64,000 nucleotides of DNA from an uncultured Lachnospiraceae bacterium (GCA_946182825.1 CAMGZH010000015.1:1-64000); one strand, 5' to 3'. Shown: positions 47,734 to 56,516, counted from the first letter of the stretch. The notes: a model not told the origin generated them from the letters alone. Numbers and translations are program-made.

Positions 47734-48809
47734 AGGGACTTCGTAAATACCTGACCCCCTTCGCACCGGACCAGTCCGGTGCCGAATCTGTCCTGTATCA
47801 GCTGGGAGGCATCCTTGTGATCCTGGATGCCGGTGGTTGCACAGGTAACATCTGCGGCTTTGATGAGCCCAGGTGGTCCACAGAGCGGTCGGCTGTTTTT
47901 TCTGCCGGCCTTCGTGATATGGATGCCATTATGGGACGGGATGAATTATTGGTTAGAAAACTGGAGAAGGTAGCGCAAAGGATCGATGCAGGTTTTATTG
48001 CATTGATCGGAACTCCGGTACCTTCCGTGATTGGAACAGACTACCATGCGCTGCGAAGGATGACCGGTCGTAAGGTCAAACTGCCGATCCTGGCGATCGA
48101 TACCGACGGAATGCACACCTACGAGGTGGGAGAGCAGAAGGCCTATCTTGAGCTGATGAAGGTTCTGGTCAAAGAGAACGAGGTATCGGAGGCAACCTCC
48201 TCTGTCGGTGTATTGGGAGCCATTCCACTGGATCTGCCAAGACCATCCGATCAGGAAATGATCCGGACCACACTACGGTCCCGGGGCTATGACCGGGTCG
48301 TTCTATATGGCGCCGACGCGACCATGGAGGACGTAGAACGTGCTGCAACGGTAAAGGAAAATATTGTGGTTGCTCCTTCCGGTCTGAAAGCGGCCGAGTA
48401 TATGAAGAAAACATTTGGTGTGCCCTACCGGGTGGAGTATCCGGGGGCGGATCAGCTCCTTCGGGAACTGATAGGCGAAGCGGATCCGGAAGAATTTTTT
48501 GCCGGGCGAAAGGTTTTGATCCTGCATCAGCAGATCCTGGCCAACGGCCTGCGGGAAGAGATCCGTCACCTTTCCAAGGGTACGGCAGAGGTAAGGGTCA
48601 GCAGTTATTTCCTGATGCAAAAGGATCGTATGGAAAGCGGTGATCAAAAGCTTCGGGAAGAAGATGACTGGATGGAACTTGTCCGGGAAGGCGGATTTGA
48701 TGTGATCCTGGCGGATGATACGCTTCGCCGGATGACACCGGAGTATGCCGGTGCGTGGATCACACTGCCGAGTTTTGCCATCAGTGGCAAATACGATCCA
48801 AGCAAATAA
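47730..48809 (+). CDS. NifK-like nitrogenase component 1 protein, first pair
   Basis: 359 residues, short for the family. It is recognisable from ILDAGGCTGNICGFDEPRW (Cys 37 at the GC position of NifK, Cys 42 extra) and FIALIGTPVPSVIGTDYHAL, where NifK has TTCMAEVIGDDL and the cysteine is replaced. These two are the only cysteines in the protein. It is clearly related to the second NifK-like protein at 55322 (shared GC at residue 37, RW, GTDY/GTDF and DGMH/NGMH). It overlaps the NifD-like gene by ATGA. Probably forms a heterotetramer with the upstream protein (inference). Confidence 0.8.
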   Translation: MKGLRKYLTPFAPDQSGAESVLYQLGGILVILDAGGCTGNICGFDEPRWSTERSAVFSAGLRDMDAIMGRDELLVRKLEKVAQRIDAGFIALIGTPVPSVIGTDYHALRRMTGRKVKLPILAIDTDGMHTYEVGEQKAYLELMKVLVKENEVSEATSSVGVLGAIPLDLPRPSDQEMIRTTLRSRGYDRVVLYGADATMEDVERAATVKENIVVAPSGLKAAEYMKKTFGVPYRVEYPGADQLLRELIGEADPEEFFAGRKVLILHQQILANGLREEIRHLSKGTAEVRVSSYFLMQKDRMESGDQKLREEDDWMELVREGGFDVILADDTLRRMTPEYAGAWITLPSFAISGKYDPSK

Positions 48810-48820
48810 GGGAATCAGAG

Positions 48821-51274
48821 GTGAAGAACAGGTTGATGGAAGCAAAAAAAAGAATCAAAGTCTACGGCATTGTTCAGGGTGTCGGCTTCCGGCCTACGGT
48901 AGCCCGGCATGCAGCCCGGTGCCACATCACAGGATCGGTTTCCAACCGGGGACCCTTTGTTGAGATCTATGCCAAAGGCACAGTATCCGATGTGGAGGAT
49001 TTTCTTGACCTGCTAAGGAACCAGCCACCGAAACGGGCCGCAATTTTGAAAATGGATGTAAAAGATTGCCCGGATTTCCCGGAGGCAAGGGATTTTTCCA
49101 TTGCTGAATCAGAGAAGACCAAGGGAGAAATCTTTGTTTCACCGGACATTGCGATCTGTGAGGACTGTAAACGGGAGCTGATGGATCCAGAGGACAGGCG
49201 GTATCACCATCCTTTCATCAACTGCACCTGTTGTGGTCCGCGCCTGACGATCCTGGATGCTCTGCCCTATGACCGGGAAAGGACCTCCATGAAGGAGTTT
49301 CCCATGTGTCCTGCCTGCGACCGGGAGTATCATGATCCGGCATCCAGACGATATGATGCCCAGCCGGTCTGTTGCAATGACTGCGGCCCCGAATATTACA
49401 TTCTCTCCCCGGAGGGACCATCCCTTACTGGAAAAGAGGCCATCACACATGCACGACAGGTCATTGCAGACGGTGGCATCGTTGCCGTGAAGGGGATCGG
49501 TGGTTTCCATCTCTGCTGTAATGCCTTAGATGATGAAGCGGTACGGTTACTTCGTACCAGGAAAAACCGTCCCATGAAACCTCTGGCGGTTATGCTTCGG
49601 GATGAAGCGACCGCTGAACGGGAATGCTGCTTTACAGAGGAACAAAAGCAGATCCTTACGGGACATCAAAAGCCCATCCTGTTGCTTCCTAAAAAGGCAG
49701 GAGGACGGCTGAGTGAGGGGATCGCTCCGGATCAACCTACGGTTGGCGTCATGCTTCCTTATGCCCCCATTCAGCTGTTGCTGTTTGATTACGATGACGG
49801 GATCCGGATGCCGGATGCGCTTGTTATGACATCCGCCAATTCCTCCGGCGCACCCATTGTAAAGGACGATGAGGCGGCAGAACGGGAGCTTTCCCGTCTG
49901 TGTGATGCCATCCTTTCCCATAACCGGAGGATCCGGCTTCGCGCAGATGATTCCGTTATGGATTTTCATGAAGGACGACCGTATATGATCCGGCGATCCA
50001 GGGGTTATGCGCCCCTGCCTTACATGATGACAAAGGCTTTCAAGGGGTATGTCCTTGCCATAGGTGGCGAACTGAAAAACACCTTTTGCTACGGTGTGAA
50101 CGGGCTTTTATATCCTTCTGCCTATGTTGGGGATCTGGCGGATCTTCGTACCATTCAGGCACTGGAGGAATCCATCGAACGAATGGGAACTTTGCTGGAG
50201 ACAAAACCGCAGCTGATCGCCTGCGATCTTCATCCAAAGTACAATGCGACCCTGGTGGCAGAAAAGCTTGCACGTGAAAAGCAGATCGATCTGCTTACGA
50301 TCCAGCATCATTATGCCCATATCGCATCCTGCATGGCAGAAAACGACCGGACGGATCCGGTGATCGGCGTCAGCTTCGACGGAACCGGTTACGGAGAAGA
50401 TCAGACCATCTGGGGTGGAGAGATCATGACCTGCGATCTTAAGGGTTACCGGAGACGGGCCTCTATTTTTCCCTTCCTTCAACTGGGGGGGGATGCCTCC
50501 TCAAAAGAGGGCTGGCGCATTGCAGTATCTATGATCTACGGACTGGCGCAGAAGGGGATCTTTACGGATCCGGACGAAGGTGATCCAAAGGCTGTCACCG
50601 CAGGGATCGCCTCCCTTCTGAAACTGACCGATGATACGACCCTTCGGGCACAGTTTATGATGTATGACCAAAAGATCAATGCCATAACGTCCACCAGTGC
50701 CGGGCGCTTGTTCGATGGAGTATCGGCACTCCTGGGAATCCGCCGCTGCAGCACCTATGAGGGTGAGGCCAGTACGGCGCTTATGAACCGGGCGCTTGCC
50801 ATGGAAGAGCAGAAGGCAAGGGAAGAGACCTTAAAGGCGCTTCGGGAGCGGTATGCGATCTTTGCGAAAACCTTCCGCCGGGAAGAAAGCGGCGATCTTT
50901 TCCGTCTTCCCACGGATCTTCTGGTTGCCTTCCTTGTGAAGGAGCGAGTGGAATATGTAACCGGGCAGGGGCCCAAGGCCGGTCCCTACGGTGCCCGGGA
51001 TGAAAATGCCCTGGCGCTGTCGGATCTTTTCCATAGAGAACTGGCTACCATGATCGCAGAGGGCTGCGATCGGATCGGCAGGGAAAGCGGCCTTAAGACG
51101 GTAGCTCTAAGCGGTGGCTGTTTTCAGAACCGTCTGCTGTTAAAGCTTGTGCAGCATGCACTTTCAGATAAAGGATATGATGTGCTGACCCACAGCCTTG
51201 TTCCCCCCAATGACGGAGGAATCGCACTGGGACAGGCACTGATCGCGTTAGAGAAAATAAGAGAAAAGGAGTAA
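48821..51274 (+). CDS. hypF: Carbamoyltransferase HypF
   Basis: About 817 residues. Transfers the carbamoyl group of carbamoyl phosphate to HypE, the first step in making the CN ligands of the Fe(CN)2CO unit of [NiFe]-hydrogenase. Domains: acylphosphatase (VYGIVQGVGFRPTVARHA, about 10-95), four CxxC zinc knuckles (CEDC, CTCC, CPAC, CNDC; about 115-205), YrdC-like domain (about 215-400), and Kae1-like carbamoyltransferase (IGVSFDGTGYGEDQTIWGGE, ALSGGCFQNRLL). Length is about 50 residues above the usual. GTG 48821 follows AAGGGA; ATG 48836 is an alternative. It lies 11 nt after the NifK-like gene inside the same operon, an unusual place. Confidence 0.94.
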   Translation: MKNRLMEAKKRIKVYGIVQGVGFRPTVARHAARCHITGSVSNRGPFVEIYAKGTVSDVEDFLDLLRNQPPKRAAILKMDVKDCPDFPEARDFSIAESEKTKGEIFVSPDIAICEDCKRELMDPEDRRYHHPFINCTCCGPRLTILDALPYDRERTSMKEFPMCPACDREYHDPASRRYDAQPVCCNDCGPEYYILSPEGPSLTGKEAITHARQVIADGGIVAVKGIGGFHLCCNALDDEAVRLLRTRKNRPMKPLAVMLRDEATAERECCFTEEQKQILTGHQKPILLLPKKAGGRLSEGIAPDQPTVGVMLPYAPIQLLLFDYDDGIRMPDALVMTSANSSGAPIVKDDEAAERELSRLCDAILSHNRRIRLRADDSVMDFHEGRPYMIRRSRGYAPLPYMMTKAFKGYVLAIGGELKNTFCYGVNGLLYPSAYVGDLADLRTIQALEESIERMGTLLETKPQLIACDLHPKYNATLVAEKLAREKQIDLLTIQHHYAHIASCMAENDRTDPVIGVSFDGTGYGEDQTIWGGEIMTCDLKGYRRRASIFPFLQLGGDASSKEGWRIAVSMIYGLAQKGIFTDPDEGDPKAVTAGIASLLKLTDDTTLRAQFMMYDQKINAITSTSAGRLFDGVSALLGIRRCSTYEGEASTALMNRALAMEEQKAREETLKALRERYAIFAKTFRREESGDLFRLPTDLLVAFLVKERVEYVTGQGPKAGPYGARDENALALSDLFHRELATMIAEGCDRIGRESGLKTVALSGGCFQNRLLLKLVQHALSDKGYDVLTHSLVPPNDGGIALGQALIALEKIREKE

Positions 51275-51277
51275 CTT

Positions 51278-51484
51278 ATGTGCGTAGGATTATCAGCTAA
51301 AGTGGTATCTCTGAAGGATGGTATGGCCATCGTAGATGCAAGCGGTGCAAAGCGAAGCATTTCTGCTCAGCTTTTGACCGATCTGAATCCGGGGGATTAC
51401 GTTATGGTTCACGCCGGGACAGCCATCGCCAAGATCACCGACAATGATACAGATGAGACAGACAGCCTGTTGGAGGAATTATAA
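51278..51484 (+). CDS. hypC: Hydrogenase maturation chaperone HypC
   Basis: 68-residue HypC/HybG family protein beginning MCVGLSAKVV. The essential Cys 2, which becomes the new N terminus and joins HypD in holding Fe(CN)2CO, is present. PGDYVMVHAGTAIAKI (about 37-52) is the second family signature. It starts 3 nt after hypF and ends 1 nt before hypD. In hydrogenase maturation HypC also docks on the hydrogenase large subunit; here no such subunit is in the window, so the recipient might be one of the nitrogenase-like proteins (inference). Confidence 0.95.
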   Translation: MCVGLSAKVVSLKDGMAIVDASGAKRSISAQLLTDLNPGDYVMVHAGTAIAKITDNDTDETDSLLEEL

Positions 51485-51485
51485 A

Positions 51486-52571
51486 ATGGCAGAAGATTTA
51501 AAAAAAGAAGACGGACTGGCAAAGGCCAGACGAATCCTGCAAAATTATGACGGACCGAAGGTTCGTATCATGGAGGTCTGCGGCACACATACCCATGAGA
51601 TCTTTCGCCAGGGTGTGCGCCGGGTTCTTTCTCCGCAGATCGAGATGATCTCCGGACCCGGATGTCCGGTCTGTGTAACCGCCGTTACCTTTATCGATGA
51701 GGCTATTTCACTGGCTCTGGATCACGGCTGCACCATCACGACCTTTGGGGATCTGGTTCGCGTACCGGGAACAAAGAAGTCCCTTCAGATCGCCCGGGGA
51801 GAAGGTGCCAACGTCAAGGTCGTATACACCCCTCTGGATGCGGTTGCCTACGCAAAGGATCATCCACAGGAAGAAGTGGTCTTTCTGGCGGTGGGCTTTG
51901 AAACAACAACGCCTTCCGAATGTCTGGCGGTAGAAAAAGCCATGGAGGAAGGCCTTACCAATTTTTCACTTTTAACGGCCAACAAGACTATGCCGGCTGC
52001 CTATGAGGCAATGAAGGATGCAACGGATTTGTATCTGTATCCGGGACATGTCCATGCCATCATCGGCAACAAGATCTGTGAGGACATGTTACAAGAAGGT
52101 GTCAGTGGTGTGGTCGGAGGATTTACGGGAAAAGAGATCCTGACAGCGTTGGCGGTGGGTGTAACAGAATTCCAAAAGGGTAAACCCTTCTTCAAAAACT
52201 GTTATCCCCGGGTGGTAACAGGAGAGGGTAGCCCGCAGGCAATGGAGCTGGTGGATAAAATGATGGAACCCTGTGACCAGGAGTGGCGAGGCATCGGTCT
52301 ACTGAAAAATTCCGGAATGCAGCTTCGCGGGGAATATGCGGCCTACGATGCCCGCAAGAAGTTTGATCTGTCCGGTATCATCGGAAAGCCAAACCCGGCG
52401 TGTCGCTGCGGACAGGTGCTGCAGGGAGCAATCAAACCCCACGAGTGCCCGTGCTTTGGAACCGCATGTACACCGGAGCATCCGGTGGGAGCCTGCATGG
52501 TTTCATCAGAGGGAGCCTGCTCTGCCTGGTACCTCTATGGAGATCTTGCAAATAAACCACTGAACAAATAA
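51486..52571 (+). CDS. hypD: Hydrogenase maturation protein HypD
   Basis: 361-residue 4Fe-4S scaffold on which Fe(CN)2CO is assembled with HypC. Family motifs are all present: MEVCGTHTHEI (about 28-38), SGPGCPVCVT (about 56-65), GFETTTPS, PGHVHAIIG, and the C-terminal cysteine-rich cluster region CRCGQVLQGAIKPHECPCFG, then ACTPEHPVGACMVSSEGACSAWY. ATG 51486 was chosen because GGAGGAA lies 8 nt upstream; an in-frame ATG within hypC (51444) is unsupported. Directly follows hypC. Confidence 0.95.
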   Translation: MAEDLKKEDGLAKARRILQNYDGPKVRIMEVCGTHTHEIFRQGVRRVLSPQIEMISGPGCPVCVTAVTFIDEAISLALDHGCTITTFGDLVRVPGTKKSLQIARGEGANVKVVYTPLDAVAYAKDHPQEEVVFLAVGFETTTPSECLAVEKAMEEGLTNFSLLTANKTMPAAYEAMKDATDLYLYPGHVHAIIGNKICEDMLQEGVSGVVGGFTGKEILTALAVGVTEFQKGKPFFKNCYPRVVTGEGSPQAMELVDKMMEPCDQEWRGIGLLKNSGMQLRGEYAAYDARKKFDLSGIIGKPNPACRCGQVLQGAIKPHECPCFGTACTPEHPVGACMVSSEGACSAWYLYGDLANKPLNK

Positions 52572-52595
52572 ACACTCAGAATCGAGGATATGGAT

Positions 52596-53600
52596 ATGAC
52601 AGACGTAGTTACATTAGCACACGGAGCCGGCGGTAAGCAGACCAGTGAGCTGATCGAAAAGGTGTTCAAAAAGCACTTTCAGAATGATTTTTTTACAGCA
52701 GATGATGCATCGGTCCTTCCGAGACCACAGGGTAAGATCGCAATGACAACCGATGGGTTCATCGTTTCTCCCCAGTTCTTCCAGGGAGGAAATATCGGAA
52801 AGCTTTCGATCTGCGGAACCGTAAACGACCTTTCCTGTATGGGCGCAAAGCCTTTATATATGACTTGCGCATTTCAGATCGAGGAAGGTTTTCCCATTGA
52901 TCAATTGGAAGAGATCGTCGCTTCCATGGAGAAAACAGCGGCCGAGGTCGGTGTAAAATTAGTTGCCGGTGACACCAAGGTAGCCGGTCGGGGTCAGGTG
53001 GACCATGTCTTCATCACAACCACCGGTGTGGGTGAGATCTTAGATGGTGTGGATACCAGCGGCGCTTATGCAAAGCCGGGGGATGCCATCATTGTAACCG
53101 GTGACGTGGGGCGTCATGGAGCAACCATCCTTTTAAGCCGAGACGATTACGGAATCGAAGCCGATGTGACCACAGACTGTGCTCCGTTATGGAATCCGGT
53201 GGAAGCTGTTCTCACGGCCGTTCCTGAAGTCCATGTGATCCGTGATGCCACACGAGGCGGTGTGGGAACTGTTTTATATGAGATCGCACATGAAAGCAAC
53301 GTTGGCATCCGTCTGAATTCCGAAGATATCCCGGTGAATCCGGGCGTTCGTGGTGTCTGTGGCATGCTGGGACTTGAGCCACTTTACCTTGCCTGTGAGG
53401 GACGTCTTGTTATGTTCGTTCCCGGAGAGAAGGCTCAGGAGGTCATCGAAATATTAAGAGGCCAGAAGTATACTGAGGGTGCAGCCATCATTGGACATGT
53501 AACGGAAGATATGGCCGGTCACGTGGTAATGACGACGGATATCGGAGCCGAGACCCTTTTGCCGGAACCGGGAAACGAGCTGTTACCGAGAATCTGTTAA
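52596..53600 (+). CDS. hypE: Carbamoyl dehydratase HypE
   Basis: 334-residue ATP-dependent dehydratase that converts the carbamoyl group on its C-terminal cysteine into a thiocyanate, then gives CN to HypCD. The essential tail is intact: the protein ends LLPRIC. N-terminal LAHGAGGKQTSELI, GGNIGKLSICGTVNDLSCMGAKP and DATRGGVGTVLYEIA match the AIR-synthase-like fold. ATG 52596 has GAGG at suitable spacing; ATG 52590 is too near. Completes hypFCDE; hypA and hypB (nickel insertion) are not in the window. Confidence 0.95.
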   Translation: MTDVVTLAHGAGGKQTSELIEKVFKKHFQNDFFTADDASVLPRPQGKIAMTTDGFIVSPQFFQGGNIGKLSICGTVNDLSCMGAKPLYMTCAFQIEEGFPIDQLEEIVASMEKTAAEVGVKLVAGDTKVAGRGQVDHVFITTTGVGEILDGVDTSGAYAKPGDAIIVTGDVGRHGATILLSRDDYGIEADVTTDCAPLWNPVEAVLTAVPEVHVIRDATRGGVGTVLYEIAHESNVGIRLNSEDIPVNPGVRGVCGMLGLEPLYLACEGRLVMFVPGEKAQEVIEILRGQKYTEGAAIIGHVTEDMAGHVVMTTDIGAETLLPEPGNELLPRIC

Positions 53601-53637
53601 CTCAGTCGGAGGATATGCATTTTTGAAGGGAGACATC

Positions 53638-53913
53638 ATGGATACCAGAGTTGCTGTTTTATCAATCATCGTTGAGAATCAGGATTCCATCGGTCAGGTC
53701 AACGCTCTGTTGCATGAACAGAATCGCTACATCATCGGGCGAATGGGAATTCCTTATCGTGAAAAAGATATTTTTATCATCAGCATTGCCCTGGATGCGC
53801 CCCAGCCGGTGATCGCCCAGCTGTCCGGTCAGATCGGTCAGCTGGACGGAATTGCCACCAAGACCGCATACAGCAATGTGATCACCAAAAGTGACGGAAC
53901 TGTGGAACATTAA
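53638..53913 (+). CDS. TM1266-type iron-only hydrogenase system regulator
   Basis: 91-residue small protein of the TM1266 family (ACT/NikR-like ferredoxin fold), named as a putative regulator because it sits beside [FeFe]-hydrogenase maturation genes (hydE/F/G) in Thermotoga and clostridia. Seen here: DTRVAVLSIIVENQDSIGQVN, then ALLHEQNRYIIGRMGIPYRE and FIISIALDAPQPVIAQLSGQIGQLDGI. It may bind a ligand or metal and control gene expression, but no member has a firmly known mechanism. No hydEFG genes are nearby; it lies between hypE and the second NifD-like gene. The ATG follows GAAGGGAG. Confidence 0.85.
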   Translation: MDTRVAVLSIIVENQDSIGQVNALLHEQNRYIIGRMGIPYREKDIFIISIALDAPQPVIAQLSGQIGQLDGIATKTAYSNVITKSDGTVEH

Positions 53914-53927
53914 GAACAGGAAGGTCT

Positions 53928-55325
53928 ATGTTAAAACGTATCGGACCAGCCATACATGCTGATCATTCAAAAATAACCTCCGAGGGAGCGGTCGTTGCGA
54001 TCCGGGATGCCGGTTTTCCAAAGCCCTTTCCCTGGGAACTTGAGTACAACTGTCCGGTTCATGAAAACTGGAACATTGTACATACCGGGCGACTGATCCC
54101 GGAGTGCCATGCCATCTATGTCTGCAATGACAACTGCCTGCGGGGAGTTATCATGACGGCAGACGAGATGAATGGACAGAGTCAATTCTCGGCTGTTATG
54201 CCAAATGAACGAGATTCCATCAATGGCCGACTGGAACAGGTAACCATCGACGGAGTCAGCCGGATCATTGATCGTCTTCCGGTTCGCCCCAGAGCCGTGC
54301 AGGTTTTTCTGGTATGCATGCACCATTTTGTGGGGGCAGACGAACGCTATATTTTCAAAACGCTGCGGGAGCGTTATCCGGACATTTTTTTCATGCAGTG
54401 CTGGATGGATCCCATCATGCAGAAGGTGGCAAAGACACCGGAGCAGAAACAGCGCTATCAGATGATGTTGCCGGTTCAGCCTTTAAAGGAAGATCCTCAT
54501 CACGTCAATGTTTTAGGGGACGATCTGAGACTTCCCGAAACCAGTGATGTGGCGCGGCTTTTGTCTGCCCACGGAATTCAGATCCGACAGGTGCAGGACT
54601 GCAAAACCTACGACGAGTATGTCGGGATGGGCGACGGCTGGCTGACCCTGGTGCGAAGTCCGCTGGCAGTCTATGGCGTCAAACGTTTGTCCGACAGCAG
54701 TGGACGACCCTACCTTTATCTGAATGTTCCCATGACCTATGATGCGATCCGCCTTGGTTTACTGGAGCTGATGAAGCTGGTTTATCTTCACGAGCATAAA
54801 GATCCGGCTCTGGCAACGGCGGAAGTAGATGCTTTTGTGGAAAAGGAGAGCTGCGCCTGTGACGCTGCCTTTCTTGCGTTAAAAGAACGGTTAGGGGATA
54901 CCCCGGTGGTCTTGGACTATCTGGGATGCGTGCGACCCTTAAGTACCGCCCGTCTTCTTCTTTCTCATGGTATCCATGTAACAAAGGTCTACGCCGATGC
55001 GTTTGATCCGATTGAAGAAGAGGACGCTCTCTGGCTAAAAAAACATGCCCCGGAGCTTTTGATTGCTTCCACCAATCACCCCAAAGCCCGCTATGTCGCT
55101 CCTGTTGAGCGGGGAAGAGAGGGAAACGTACTGGCCATCGGTCCCAAGGCCGCGTTTTTTGAGAACACCCCCTATTTTGTGAACCAGATCGAAAGTAATG
55201 GAGACTGGGGCTTTGACGGGATCAAAAAGCTTATCGAGCACATGAAACAGGCCTTCGTCGAGGAAAAAGAGCCGGAGGAACTGGTACCGTTAAAAGGACT
55301 TGGATGGGAGAACTGCGTAGAATGA
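53928..55325 (+). CDS. NifD-like nitrogenase component 1 protein, second pair
   Basis: 465 residues of the nitrogenase component 1 superfamily, diverged from the first NifD-like protein. Cysteine set is richer: Cys 42 in EYNCPVHENW, Cys 60, Cys 66 and Cys 70 in PECHAIYVCNDNCLRG, and Cys 130 in VFLVCMHHFVGADERYIF. By eye the first, the 66/70 group and 130 fall at the three NifD P-cluster positions, so a cluster-binding role is likely. The FeMo-co cysteine is not evident. Starts after AGGAAGG; its stop overlaps the NifK-like start by ATGA. The catalytic or scaffold role is unknown. Confidence 0.8.
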   Translation: MLKRIGPAIHADHSKITSEGAVVAIRDAGFPKPFPWELEYNCPVHENWNIVHTGRLIPECHAIYVCNDNCLRGVIMTADEMNGQSQFSAVMPNERDSINGRLEQVTIDGVSRIIDRLPVRPRAVQVFLVCMHHFVGADERYIFKTLRERYPDIFFMQCWMDPIMQKVAKTPEQKQRYQMMLPVQPLKEDPHHVNVLGDDLRLPETSDVARLLSAHGIQIRQVQDCKTYDEYVGMGDGWLTLVRSPLAVYGVKRLSDSSGRPYLYLNVPMTYDAIRLGLLELMKLVYLHEHKDPALATAEVDAFVEKESCACDAAFLALKERLGDTPVVLDYLGCVRPLSTARLLLSHGIHVTKVYADAFDPIEEEDALWLKKHAPELLIASTNHPKARYVAPVERGREGNVLAIGPKAAFFENTPYFVNQIESNGDWGFDGIKKLIEHMKQAFVEEKEPEELVPLKGLGWENCVE

Positions 55326-56503
55326 AAGAAGCATATAGAATCCTTCCGGTTTATGCGGGAGATGTATCCGGTGTTGCCTCTGCCCTGTACGAACTGGGAG
55401 GTATGGTAGTCATGCACGACCCTTCCGGCTGTAACAGTACCTACAACACCCATGATGAGGTCCGCTGGTATCGGAAAGAAAGTTATATTTTCATCTCAGG
55501 ACTGAACACCAGAGATGCTGTCCTTGGCAATGATAAGAAGTTTATGGATGATATTGTTGCCGCAGCAACCGGGCTTTCCCCGGCTCCAAAGTTTATCGCC
55601 CTCTGTAATTCTCCCATCCCGTTTTTAAACGGAACCGACTTTAAGGGGATTGCCAGACTTTTAGAGAAAAGGCTGCAAATCCCGGTATTTTACGTTAAAA
55701 CCAACGGGATGCACGATTATGTTGACGGAGCCGGAAGAGCTTTTTCCTGTTTTGCACAGAAACTGTTGCCGGCTGACAAACGATTGCAGGAGGAAAGGGT
55801 CGTACCTGCGGATCCTTCCGCCCCTGTCAAAATCAACCTGCTGGGGCTGACCCCTCTGGATTTTGCAGACTATCAAAACGTCGAAAACTTAAAAGAACAC
55901 CTGAAAAAAGCCGGCTTTGATGTTGTGGCCAACTGGTCCTACGGAACCTGCTTTGAGGACGTTATGCAGTCAGGAAAGGCGGATGTCAATCTGGTTTTGT
56001 CCGCCACCGGTCTGCCCCTGGCAAAAACCTTGCAGAATATGTATGGTCAGCCCTATGTTGCCGGACTTCCTCTGGGCTCTCTGTCCGAAGAAATCTACCG
56101 GCAGCTTCGGCTGGCTGCCGCCGGTGAGGACTTCTGCACTTTTCCGGCAAAGGAAACGCCTTCGGTCACCGGTCAAACAAACGGGAAGACCCTGTATCTG
56201 ATTGGGGAAGCCCTTCAGTGCAAAAGCCTGGGCTATCACTATGTGGCAGATCGGGGCTTCCGCCGGGCAGTGGTACTTTGTCCGCTGGAACAGTCTGAGG
56301 AGTTGATCTCCTCCACCAATGGGGATATTCTAACCGTTGGAGAAGAGCAGATCGAGGAATATTTTAAGGACATGAAAAACACCGAGATCCTTTGTGATCC
56401 CATGTATGAACCGGTTCTTCCGGCAGATGCAAAGATTTGGAAGTATCCGTCTCTTTCTTTTAGTGGTAGAATTTTTGGCGGACATTTTCCAGTGTTTTTT
56501 TGA
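55322..56503 (+). CDS. NifK-like nitrogenase component 1 protein, second pair
   Basis: 393 residues. Clearly related to the NifK-like protein of the first pair: HDPSGCNSTYNTHDEVRW (Cys 37 at the same place), FIALCNSPIPFLNGTDF (Cys 95, shifted from the usual NifK position) and KTNGMHDYVDGAG. It is longer than the first one and keeps a C-terminal half with LPLGSLSEEIYRQLRLAAAG. Overlaps the NifD-like gene by ATGA and is the last clear member of the ten-gene operon. Partnership with the preceding protein is inferred from order and overlap. Confidence 0.8.
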   Translation: MKEAYRILPVYAGDVSGVASALYELGGMVVMHDPSGCNSTYNTHDEVRWYRKESYIFISGLNTRDAVLGNDKKFMDDIVAAATGLSPAPKFIALCNSPIPFLNGTDFKGIARLLEKRLQIPVFYVKTNGMHDYVDGAGRAFSCFAQKLLPADKRLQEERVVPADPSAPVKINLLGLTPLDFADYQNVENLKEHLKKAGFDVVANWSYGTCFEDVMQSGKADVNLVLSATGLPLAKTLQNMYGQPYVAGLPLGSLSEEIYRQLRLAAAGEDFCTFPAKETPSVTGQTNGKTLYLIGEALQCKSLGYHYVADRGFRRAVVLCPLEQSEELISSTNGDILTVGEEQIEEYFKDMKNTEILCDPMYEPVLPADAKIWKYPSLSFSGRIFGGHFPVFF

Positions 56504-56516
56504 TACAATGGTATTT

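Noticed and set aside
53638..53913. [FeFe]-hydrogenase maturation locus
   Set aside because: Only the TM1266-type protein is present; hydE, hydF, hydG and hydrogenase genes are not in the window.
45617..56503. Classical nitrogen-fixation (nif) cluster
   Set aside because: No nifB, nifE/N, nifV or nifU genes; D/K-like proteins are short, lack the evident FeMo-co cysteine and most P-cluster cysteines. Better described as nitrogenase-like.
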